Shown here piece after piece: positions 1 through 6,550 of a stretch of DNA of 8,517 nt; position 1 is the stretch's first letter; each line of letters starts with the position of its first letter. The position numbers and the translations under genes are program-made. This DNA is from CAYNWK01 sp964400875. Its GTDB lineage: Bacteria > Chloroflexota > Anaerolineae > Anaerolineales > UBA4823. Where the stretch lies: positions 1-8,517 of the forward strand of contig CAYNWK010000186.1 in NCBI GenBank assembly GCA_964400875.1, in the 5' to 3' direction. Under the pieces are notes generated by a model. That model did no database searches, was not told the DNA's origin, and was given only the letters and a program-made list of their open reading frames with translations.

Positions 1-2
1 CA

Positions 3-431
3 CTGACCGTTTTCGGCGGCGGGATGTTGGCCAGACTGCTCGCCTACGGCAGCCTGCAACCGGAACTGCCCGCAGGCGCGTTCGTCCGCTCGCTGCCGCT
101 GCTGGCGGTGCTCTACAGCCGCCTGTTGTGGTGGCCTCTCTGGTCGTTCACCGAAGAATTGACCTTCCAGGGATACGCCCTGCCACGCCTGCAAGCGCTG
201 ACCAAAAGCACCTGGGTCTCAGTGATGTTGGTCAGTTTTTGTTGGTCTATCCAGCACAGCTTCCTGCCGTGGATCAATCTGCAGCACGGCGCCTATCTCT
301 TTCTCACTTTCATGCCCTTGACCATCGCCTTGCAGTTGATCTACCTGCGCGTCCGCCGCCTGACGCCGCTGATTATCGGACATTGGCTGATGGATCTGGT
401 TTCGGTGCTGTTCTTGTTGCAGGTTGGATAA
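3..431 (+). CDS. CPBP family intramembrane metalloprotease-like protein, 5'-truncated by window edge
   Basis: This is the C-terminal part of a CPBP (CAAX protease and bacteriocin-processing, also called Abi) membrane protein. The frame is open from base 3. The first in-frame ATG (24) is unlikely to be the real start, because only 135 residues would remain and the first membrane segments typical of the family (roughly 200-300 residues) would be missing. Counting from the ATG at 24, motif 1 is E44-E45 followed by Q49 where the family usually has Arg (EExxxR). Motif 2 is W74xxxH78 (usually FxxxH), and the last motif is H120xxxD124. Hydrophobic stretches lie at about 26-42, 65-82, 92-108 and 117-133. 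The Glu pair and both His are present, so the metal site could be intact despite the missing Arg. The glycosyltransferase follows after 44 bases. The substrate is unknown; CPBP proteins include prenyl-protein proteases and bacteriocin-immunity proteins. Confidence 0.8.
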   Translation: MTVFGGGMLARLLAYGSLQPELPAGAFVRSLPLLAVLYSRLLWWPLWSFTEELTFQGYALPRLQALTKSTWVSVMLVSFCWSIQHSFLPWINLQHGAYLFLTFMPLTIALQLIYLRVRRLTPLIIGHWLMDLVSVLFLLQVG

Positions 432-443
432 AAGTGGGCTGTC

Positions 444-472
444 GCATTTTGGATCATCCTAAGCGAAAGTGC
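444..472 (+). promoter_or_regulatory. Possible weak hairpin covering the ribosome-binding region of the glycosyltransferase
   Basis: Bases 444-450 can pair with 466-472 (seven pairs, one of them G-U), enclosing a 15-base loop that itself contains a short GGA/TCC pairing. The 3' arm ends three bases before the glycosyltransferase ATG at 476 and contains the only purine-rich run (GAAAG, 465-469) that could act as its weak Shine-Dalgarno. No T-run follows, so it does not look like a terminator. It may be chance. Confidence 0.2.
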
Positions 473-475
473 TCT

Positions 476-1684
476 ATGAAAATTGTCATTGCGACGATTG
501 GCTCCCGCGGCGATGTTCAGCCGTACGTCAATCTCGCCCAGGGACTGCTCTCCGCGGGGCATGATGTGCGCCTGGCGTCTAATCCAACCCTGGACTCGCT
601 GGTTGCATCGCATGGCGTTCCCTTCATCCCGGTTGGCAGTCCCGTGGATATGGGCGCAGAAGGCGCACGCCTGCTGGAAAAATCTTTCGACAACATGTGG
701 ATCGGGCTGATGCGCGTCATGCAGCTGGGAGCACGCCTGGTCGAAGAAGCCTATCCTGACACGCTCGCAGTCTGTAAAGACGCCGATCTGGTTATTACCT
801 CTGATACGGGCAGCGGTGTGGCCGAAGCCGAAAAACTCGACAAGCCGTGGATCAGCGTCACACTCCAACCCGCTCGGCTGCCGGTGGTCAACGAGCGGGC
901 CTCGGGCGCGGTTGGACGCGCAATTGGTTGGCTGATCGGGAAATTGTTCGTTTGGCCGACCAACCGCTTTCGCAGGCGCGTCGACGCACCGCTGGTCGCG
1001 GATATCAGCACGATGCTGTCTCAGCGTATGATTCTGCTGCCGGTCAGCCCATCCGTCGCTCCGGCGAACCCGCTGTGGACGAGACAAGTCCGCCAGACGG
1101 GGTATTGGTTTGCTCGCCCCTTGGAGAGCTGGCAGCCGCAGCAAGATTTACTCGATTTCCTGAGCGCGGGTGAGAAACCGGTTGGCGTGAGTCTGGGGGT
1201 GATGAGCGTTCGAGGCAGAAAGGCGCAGGAAAGCGCCAGGATTGTGCTCGATGCAGTGCAGGCGACCGGTGTGCGAGCCATTTTGCAAGGCTGGGATAGG
1301 GAACTGCTCAAGTCGTTGGGGGCGTCTTCGGCAGTGTACTGCGCAGGTTCGATGCCGCACGGCTGGTTGTTTGACCAGGTTTCAGCGGTTGTTCATCATG
1401 GCGGCTTCGGGACAACGGCTGCAGGATTGCGTTCGGGTGTGCCAAGCATTGTGATCCCGCACATCATTGACCAGTATGCCTGGGGGAAAACCGTTTTCGA
1501 CCTTGGTGTTGGGCCGAAGTTCATCTCGCGGGGCAAACTGACCAGCGAGAACCTGGCCGGAGCCATTCGGCAAGCGCTAACCGATTCGGCCATGCGAACC
1601 AAAGCAGCCGAGGTCGGTATGAACATCCGCAATGAGACGGATGGTGTGACTCAGGCAGTTCAATGGGTTGAGCAAGCTATCTAA
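476..1684 (+). CDS. Glycosyltransferase, GT28 N-terminal / UGT-like C-terminal (sterol- or macrolide-glucosyltransferase type)
   Basis: A 402-residue nucleotide-sugar glycosyltransferase of the GT-B fold (GT1/GT28 superfamily), expected to transfer a sugar from a UDP- or TDP-sugar to a lipid or small hydrophobic acceptor at the cytoplasmic membrane face. The N-terminus (residues 2-16) carries the hallmark IVIATIGSRGDVQP, which fixes the start at the ATG at 476 even though the frame is open back to 128, where it overlaps the upstream gene. The acceptor domain runs to about residue 215 and the sugar-nucleotide domain from about 235 to 402. The donor-site motif is at 307-333 (HHGGFGTT, then AGLRSGVPS and a final D332-Q333), preceded by MPHGWLF (293-299), typical of the UGT80/ATG26-like bacterial group. 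The loop at 238-243 reads VSLGVM where relatives usually have a GFGSM-type sequence. The length is normal for the family. The acceptor cannot be read from sequence. The second CPBP gene follows after 9 bases. Confidence 0.9.
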   Translation: MKIVIATIGSRGDVQPYVNLAQGLLSAGHDVRLASNPTLDSLVASHGVPFIPVGSPVDMGAEGARLLEKSFDNMWIGLMRVMQLGARLVEEAYPDTLAVCKDADLVITSDTGSGVAEAEKLDKPWISVTLQPARLPVVNERASGAVGRAIGWLIGKLFVWPTNRFRRRVDAPLVADISTMLSQRMILLPVSPSVAPANPLWTRQVRQTGYWFARPLESWQPQQDLLDFLSAGEKPVGVSLGVMSVRGRKAQESARIVLDAVQATGVRAILQGWDRELLKSLGASSAVYCAGSMPHGWLFDQVSAVVHHGGFGTTAAGLRSGVPSIVIPHIIDQYAWGKTVFDLGVGPKFISRGKLTSENLAGAIRQALTDSAMRTKAAEVGMNIRNETDGVTQAVQWVEQAI

Positions 1685-1693
1685 GAGCTTATC

Positions 1694-2452
1694 ATGCGCA
1701 ACCGCAAACAATTCACTATATTTTTGGGCATGCTTGTTCTATACGCCCTGTGCGCCTTCGCCACCTACACCTTTTTCATCGATGATCTGGCCGCCAGCGC
1801 AGGCCTCCCTGTTCCCGACATGGGCGTGCCGGATTCCGTGCTAGGACTCGCCAACGCAGGAATTGTACTGGTGGTGTATGGCCTGCTAGGGCTGGCAGGA
1901 TACTGGTTCGCCTACAAGCTCGGGCTGCCGGGATTCTTCCGCGAGGCTGGAAACTGGCGAGGCTGGTTTTACATCCCGCTTGGTTTGGGGCTGATCAGCG
2001 GAGTGGGCCTGGTGATCGGCGATGTGCTCTTTGCTCCGATCAACGGCTTTGGCCCGATGGTTCACCCCGGTTTCCCAATTTCGATATTGGCCTCCCTCAG
2101 CGCCGGGATCGGCGAGGAGATAGCCTTCCGTGGCTTTGTGTTCGGGCTATGGGGTTTCATCCTCAACTGGCTGTTCAAACGCTACAACGGACGCACCGCT
2201 GCCCTGTGGATTGCAAACGTGATCGCCGCGCTGTTATTCGGAGCCAGCCACTTTGGCACCGTGCTGATTCTGACAGGCGCTTCATCGCTGAACGAATTGA
2301 GCCCGGTCTTGATCGTGGAAATCTTCGTGTTGAACGGTATTATCGGCCTGATCGCCGGGCAGCGTGCCATGAAGGACGGCCTGGTGGCTGCAGCAGGGGT
2401 CCATTTTTGGGCGGACGTAGTCTTTCACGTGGGGTGGGGATTAGTTGGATAG
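1694..2452 (+). CDS. CPBP family intramembrane metalloprotease
   Basis: A 252-residue polytopic membrane protein with all CPBP (Abi, CAAX-protease-like) motifs. Motif 1 is E141-E142 with R146 (EEIAFR), motif 2 is F182xxxH186, and the last motif is H237xxxD241. The glutamates and histidines are expected to hold the catalytic metal within the membrane. Hydrophobic segments lie at about 8-28, 53-75, 90-113, 126-138, 147-160, 170-190, 205-223 and 230-250. The long N-terminal hydrophobic part before motif 1 and the overall length are normal for the family. The start ATG lies 9 bases after the glycosyltransferase stop; only a weak purine run (AAGAG, 1683-1687) precedes it, so translation probably relies on coupling. 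Unlike the CPBP protein at the left edge, this one keeps the motif-1 Arg. The substrate is unknown; possibilities are a prenylated protein or peptide, a regulatory membrane protein, or an immunity role. Confidence 0.88.
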   Translation: MRNRKQFTIFLGMLVLYALCAFATYTFFIDDLAASAGLPVPDMGVPDSVLGLANAGIVLVVYGLLGLAGYWFAYKLGLPGFFREAGNWRGWFYIPLGLGLISGVGLVIGDVLFAPINGFGPMVHPGFPISILASLSAGIGEEIAFRGFVFGLWGFILNWLFKRYNGRTAALWIANVIAALLFGASHFGTVLILTGASSLNELSPVLIVEIFVLNGIIGLIAGQRAMKDGLVAAAGVHFWADVVFHVGWGLVG

Positions 2453-2465
2453 AATTTCAATGACC

Positions 2466-2471
2466 AAGGAG
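2466..2471 (+). promoter_or_regulatory. Strong Shine-Dalgarno (AAGGAG) of the serine hydrolase
   Basis: AAGGAG sits six bases before the ATG at 2478, an optimal spacing. It is the strongest ribosome-binding site in the window. It lies in the 25-base gap after the CPBP gene and suggests the hydrolase is translated independently and well. Confidence 0.75.
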
Positions 2472-2477
2472 TGAATC

Positions 2478-4010
2478 ATGCGTAAAACAGTCTTTTTTGG
2501 TCTGATGATGGCGGTCTTGATCCTGACGGCCTGTTCCGCCAACCATGCTGCGGTATTCCCGCCTCAGCCCGATTATTGGCCGACGCAGGGCTGGCGTTCG
2601 AGCACTCCTGAGGAACAGGGCTTTGACTCCGCGAAACTGGCGGAAGGACTGCAATCCATCCGTGATCAGCAAATCAACCTTCACAGCCTGATGATCATCC
2701 ACAATGATAGCGTGATCCTGGACGCGTATTTTTATCCTTACGATGGGGGAACCTTCCATGAGTTGGCTTCTGTCACCAAGAGTGTGCTCACTACCCTGAT
2801 AGGTATCGCCGCCGATCAAGGCAAACTCCGGCTGGATGACAAGATGGTTTCGTTTTTCCCCGACCGCAGGATTGCGAATCGCGGCTTCTGGAAGAATCAA
2901 ATTACCGTAAAACAGCTGGCTGGTATGGCGTCAGGGTTGGATTGTACCTCCGCAGAGGATGAACGGACCCTCACAGAGATGGGAGCTGCTCCAGATTGGG
3001 TGCAGTTCACCCTCGATCTCAAGGTGAAACATATTCCTGGAACTTATTTCGAATATTGCAGCCCAGGGATGCACGTTCTCTCTGCCATCTTGCAGGAGGC
3101 CACGGGGATGACAGCCGCAGAGTTCGCCCGTGTCAACCTGTTCGAACCTCTGGGCATTACGGATGTTCTTTGGGAGTCAGACCCACAGGGTTACAGCGAC
3201 GGTTGGGCAGGTTTGTATCTCCACCCGCGCGATGTGGCAAAAATAGGCTATCTCATGCTCCACCAGGGCCAGTGGGAGGATCGGCAAATCGTTTCCAGCG
3301 ATTGGGTTAAGCAAGCGACCAAACTGCAGAAAAAGACAGGGAGAGGCGATAATTATGGCCTTGGGTGGTGGGTCCCTCCTCCAACGCTGTTTATAGAATT
3401 CGCTGCATCAGGACGGGGCGGGCAATACATCCGCGTCCTTCCCGAACTGGATTTGATCGTGGTAACCACCGGGGGCGGCTACGAGTGGAATGATATCGTA
3501 CCCATGCTCTTACCCGCGATGGTGGATACTACCGGGCCGCTGCCAGCCAACCCCACAGGCGTTGATCAATTGGATGCCGAGTTGGCCGCGATCCTTCAGC
3601 CGCCAGCTCCTCAGGCGGTAGCACCTTTGCCCGAGACTTCGCAGGCCATCTCTGGCAAGACTTACACCTTCGAGTTCAGCCCGCTCGATCTCAAGTCCAT
3701 GTGTTGGGATTTCGACGATCCAACCCAGGCGCGCTTGTTGGCGACTTTCTACAACCAACCCGACCTCGATCTGCTCATACCGATGGACGGCGTTTACAGC
3801 ATGTACCCGATCGGTGAGCACAATTTGTTGATGGGTCTGCGCGGCAGCTGGATCGATGCGCAAACCTTTCTGTTCGAATACGATACCATCGCCAACCACG
3901 ACGCCTATACTCTGGAGATACATTTCGATGGGGATCGTGCGACGATCGACGCCAAAGAACGTACTCACGAAGCTGTCCTCACCCTGGAGGGCAAACTGCA
4001 AAACCAGTGA
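2478..4010 (+). CDS. Lipoprotein serine hydrolase, beta-lactamase / class C PBP (SxxK) family
   Basis: A 510-residue exported hydrolase of the beta-lactamase-like (class C beta-lactamase, EstB, 6-aminohexanoate-dimer hydrolase) family. A lipoprotein signal peptide is visible: basic MRK, a hydrophobic core, then the lipobox L16-T-A-C19, so the mature protein should be lipid-anchored on the outer face of the membrane. The nucleophile motif is S98-V-T-K101. The second motif is Y193-C-S195 (Tyr retained, Ser where Asn is common). The third is G312-R-G-G-Q316, matching the (H/R)GGQ form of esterase-like members. YGLGWW (293-298) is also typical of the group. After a Pro-rich linker (about 354-388), a separate domain of about 120 residues, probably beta-rich, completes the protein. 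Likely activities are esterase, amidase or peptidase; penicillin hydrolysis is not implied. It follows the CPBP gene by 25 bases and its stop overlaps the start of the ATPase gene. Confidence 0.9.
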   Translation: MRKTVFFGLMMAVLILTACSANHAAVFPPQPDYWPTQGWRSSTPEEQGFDSAKLAEGLQSIRDQQINLHSLMIIHNDSVILDAYFYPYDGGTFHELASVTKSVLTTLIGIAADQGKLRLDDKMVSFFPDRRIANRGFWKNQITVKQLAGMASGLDCTSAEDERTLTEMGAAPDWVQFTLDLKVKHIPGTYFEYCSPGMHVLSAILQEATGMTAAEFARVNLFEPLGITDVLWESDPQGYSDGWAGLYLHPRDVAKIGYLMLHQGQWEDRQIVSSDWVKQATKLQKKTGRGDNYGLGWWVPPPTLFIEFAASGRGGQYIRVLPELDLIVVTTGGGYEWNDIVPMLLPAMVDTTGPLPANPTGVDQLDAELAAILQPPAPQAVAPLPETSQAISGKTYTFEFSPLDLKSMCWDFDDPTQARLLATFYNQPDLDLLIPMDGVYSMYPIGEHNLLMGLRGSWIDAQTFLFEYDTIANHDAYTLEIHFDGDRATIDAKERTHEAVLTLEGKLQNQ

Positions 4011-6550
4011 TGGAGTCGGAGGTAGGCAAAAGTCGCTCGATGTATTGGTCTCAAAACCCAGAAGATTTAATCGCCTCGCTGGGTAGTTCTCCCCGCGGCC
4101 TGGACGAAATGACTGCCCGCCAGCGCCTGGATGAAATGGGCTTCAACCTCCTTCAGGAAAAAGGAAACAACGCGCCCCTCAAAATCTTCCTCAACCAGTT
4201 CAAGAGCCCGATTGTATTGATCCTGCTCTTTGCTACTGCGATCTCTCTTTTCGTGCAGGAATGGGTGGATGCGACCATCATTTTGGCGATTGTGTTCGGC
4301 AGCGGTTTATTGAGCTTCTACCAGGAATACAACGCCGGCAACGCTGTGGAAAAACTCAAAGCAAGGGTTTCTGTAAAATCTGTCGTTTTGCGCGAGGGGC
4401 AAAAGAAAGTAATCCCGAGCGACGAAATCGTCCCAGGTGATATCGTCACCCTCTCAGCCGGGAGCCTGATCCCCGCAGATGGCGTCTTGCTGGAAGCCCA
4501 GGATTTTTACGTCAACCAAGCCGTGTTGACCGGTGAAACCTTCCCGGTCGAGAAGAGTGTTGGCCCCGTCGCCGCCGGAGCCAGCCTGGCCCAACGCACC
4601 AATTGCGTCTTTATGGGCACCAACGTGCGTTCGGGCAGCGGCCAAGCGTTAATCGTGGAGACCGGCAGACGCACCGCCTTCGGGCAAATTGCCAGCTCGC
4701 TCAACCTGCGCCCGCCCGAAACGGAGTTCGAGCGCGGTGTGCGTCATTTTGGGCTGTTGCTTGCTGAGATGATGCTGATCCTGGTCGTGTTGGTTTTTGC
4801 CTTCAACGTCTATTTCCACAAGCCGGTTCTGGATTCGCTGCTCTTCTCGATCGCTCTGGCTGTCGGCTTGACCCCTCAACTGCTTCCAGCCATCGTCGGC
4901 GTCAACCTCGCGAAAGGCTCGCAGACCATGGCGAAAGCCGGCGTCATCGTTCGCAAGCTCAATGCTATCGAAAACTTCGGCAGCATGGACGTGCTTTGCA
5001 CCGACAAAACCGGCACCCTGACCTTAGGGGTAGTCAAGCTGGATGATGCTCTTGACTCTCGGGGCGCTAAATCCGCGCGCGTTTTTCGACTGGCTTACCT
5101 GAACGCCACCATGCAAGCTGGTCTGTCCAACCCCCTGGACGAGGCCATCGCGGCTGAAGGGGATCCGGGAGTCGCCGGAGCGAGCAAACTGGGTGAGATC
5201 CCCTACGACTTTGTGCGCAAGCGCTTGAGCGTAGCCGTACAACAGGATGCTGACCAGGTCTCCCTGATTACCAAAGGCGCGCTGGAAAACGTGCTGTCAG
5301 TATGCACTCAGGTACGGCTCAATAACCAAATCACCGCCCTGGACGAGGTTCACTGCACAGCGATTCGAGACAGTTTCGCCGCCTGGAGCGGACAGGGTTA
5401 CCGCGTGCTGGGCGTGGCGACCAGAGCCATTGCTCCATCCGATTCTTACCGTCAGGAGGATGAATGCGAGATGATCTTCGAGGGCTTCTTGCTCTTTTTC
5501 GATCCACCTAAGCCCGGAGTACAGGAAACCATCACCCAGCTGGCCAAGTTGGGCGTAGAGCTGAAGATCATCACTGGCGACAACAAGCTGGTTGCCATGC
5601 ACACTGCCAAGAATATTGGCATGCCCTTGACAGGCGTATTGACCGGTTCGGAGTTAAACAACCTGCACGATGAAGCGCTTCTACATGTGGTCGAAAACAC
5701 GGACCTGTATGCAGAAGTTGATCCCAATCAGAAAGAGCGCATTATCACTGCCCTGCAAAAGCGCGGCCATGTTGTCGGGTACATGGGCGACGGCATCAAC
5801 GACGCGCCTTCCCTGCACGACGCCGATGTGGGTATCTCGGTCGATTCGGCTGTCGATGTGGCCAAAGAAGCTGCCGATTTCGTGCTGCTCAGCCAAGACC
5901 TGGACGTTCTACGCCAGGGTATTCTGCTGGGACGCACCACTTTCGCTAACACGATGAAATATGTTTTCGTAACCACCAGCGCTAACTTCGGTAACATGTT
6001 CAGCATGGCTGGGGCCTCGCTGTTCATCCCCTTCTTGCCCTTGCTGCCCTTCCAGGTATTGTTGACTAATTTTCTGACCGATTTCCCGGCAGTGACCATC
6101 GCAGCCGATGGCGTCGATCCGGAGGTGATCCAAAAGCCGCGCCGATGGAATATTACCTTTATTCGCAGGTTCATGATCACCTTCGGTTTGGTCAGCTCTG
6201 CTTTCGATTTCCTGACTTTCGGGTTGCTTTTGCTGGTGCTGCAGGTTTCACAAGACACCTTCCGTACGGGCTGGTTCTTCGAGTCGGTCATGACCGAATT
6301 GCTGATCTTGCTGGTGATCCGCACCCAGCGTCCTTTCTTGCAGAGCAAACCCGGGAAGGGCCTCATCTACTCAACCGTAGGGATAGCCCTGTTGACCCTG
6401 GTTTTGTTGTTCACCCCCGGATTGAACACGCTATTGGGATTCACCATCCTGCCCTGGCGTTTGGTTTTATCCCTGATCAGCATTACGGCGTTGTACATCC
6501 TGCTGAATGAAGTCGTTAAGCGGTATTTCTACCAACGGGTGAGCCTATAG
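4010..6550 (+). CDS. P-type ATPase, MgtA-like (P3B, magnesium-translocating type)
   Basis: An ATP-driven cation pump of about 846 residues (numbered here from the GTG at 4007). The actuator motif is TGET (175-178), the phosphorylated Asp is D333 in DKTGTLT, the nucleotide-domain KGA is at 423-425, TGDN at 523-526 and GDGIND at 594-599. Assignment to the Mg2+ importer class (MgtA/MgtB) rests on the LNAIENFGSMDVLCTD run into the DKTGT motif, ADVGISVDSAVDVAKEAADF after GDGIND, and the TM5-TM6 pattern SANFGN (658-663), IPFLP and N688xxxD692, plus GWFFES (755-760). Ten membrane segments are expected. TM4 reads VGLTPQLLPAI: Q291 replaces the Glu of E. coli MgtA, so the transported ion is less certain. 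It is about 50 residues shorter than E. coli MgtA. The chosen ATG overlaps the hydrolase stop (TGATG); the GTG at 4007 and the ATG at 4040, where family similarity begins, are alternatives. No MgtA-like leader is visible upstream. Confidence 0.9.
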   Translation: MESEVGKSRSMYWSQNPEDLIASLGSSPRGLDEMTARQRLDEMGFNLLQEKGNNAPLKIFLNQFKSPIVLILLFATAISLFVQEWVDATIILAIVFGSGLLSFYQEYNAGNAVEKLKARVSVKSVVLREGQKKVIPSDEIVPGDIVTLSAGSLIPADGVLLEAQDFYVNQAVLTGETFPVEKSVGPVAAGASLAQRTNCVFMGTNVRSGSGQALIVETGRRTAFGQIASSLNLRPPETEFERGVRHFGLLLAEMMLILVVLVFAFNVYFHKPVLDSLLFSIALAVGLTPQLLPAIVGVNLAKGSQTMAKAGVIVRKLNAIENFGSMDVLCTDKTGTLTLGVVKLDDALDSRGAKSARVFRLAYLNATMQAGLSNPLDEAIAAEGDPGVAGASKLGEIPYDFVRKRLSVAVQQDADQVSLITKGALENVLSVCTQVRLNNQITALDEVHCTAIRDSFAAWSGQGYRVLGVATRAIAPSDSYRQEDECEMIFEGFLLFFDPPKPGVQETITQLAKLGVELKIITGDNKLVAMHTAKNIGMPLTGVLTGSELNNLHDEALLHVVENTDLYAEVDPNQKERIITALQKRGHVVGYMGDGINDAPSLHDADVGISVDSAVDVAKEAADFVLLSQDLDVLRQGILLGRTTFANTMKYVFVTTSANFGNMFSMAGASLFIPFLPLLPFQVLLTNFLTDFPAVTIAADGVDPEVIQKPRRWNITFIRRFMITFGLVSSAFDFLTFGLLLLVLQVSQDTFRTGWFFESVMTELLILLVIRTQRPFLQSKPGKGLIYSTVGIALLTLVLLFTPGLNTLLGFTILPWRLVLSLISITALYILLNEVVKRYFYQRVSL
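4018..4026 (+). promoter_or_regulatory. Purine-rich GGAGGTAGG, possible ribosome-binding site for an internal ATPase start
   Basis: GGAGGT (4018-4023) followed by AGG lies just inside the ATPase frame, 13-16 bases before the ATG at 4040. The spacing is longer than ideal. The overlapping ATG at 4010 has only GGAGGG (3986-3991), 18 bases away, so neither site is perfect. This leaves the true start open between coupling at 4010 and initiation at 4040. Confidence 0.3.

Noticed and set aside
405..440. Possible sigma-70-like promoter before the glycosyltransferase (TTGCAG, GGATAAAA)
   Set aside because: No pair of hexamers with acceptable spacing could be found, and most of the stretch is coding.
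128..475. In-frame upstream extension of the glycosyltransferase frame (would add 116 residues)
   Set aside because: It overlaps the CPBP coding region in another frame, is rich in Arg/Pro/Asp as shadow frames are, and the family N-terminus (MKIVIATIGSRGDVQP) begins exactly at the ATG at 476.
341..1144. Long antisense open frame of 267 codons
   Set aside because: It lies wholly opposite the CPBP end and the glycosyltransferase, has low-complexity Arg/Gln/His-rich composition and no recognisable domain; a shadow of GC-rich codons.
3976..4010. Possible Mg2+-sensing leader or riboswitch before the MgtA-like gene
   Set aside because: The ATPase start overlaps the upstream coding region, leaving no room for a leader RNA, and no leader-like structure or Pro-rich leader peptide is visible.
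2478..4010. Label as a beta-lactam resistance gene
   Set aside because: The fold is beta-lactamase-like, but YCS and GRGGQ motifs plus the C-terminal domain fit esterase/amide-hydrolase relatives better than true class C beta-lactamases.
5728..6366. Antisense open frame of 212 codons within the ATPase
   Set aside because: It is opposite the most conserved part of the ATPase and is Lys/Ser/Arg-rich with no domain.
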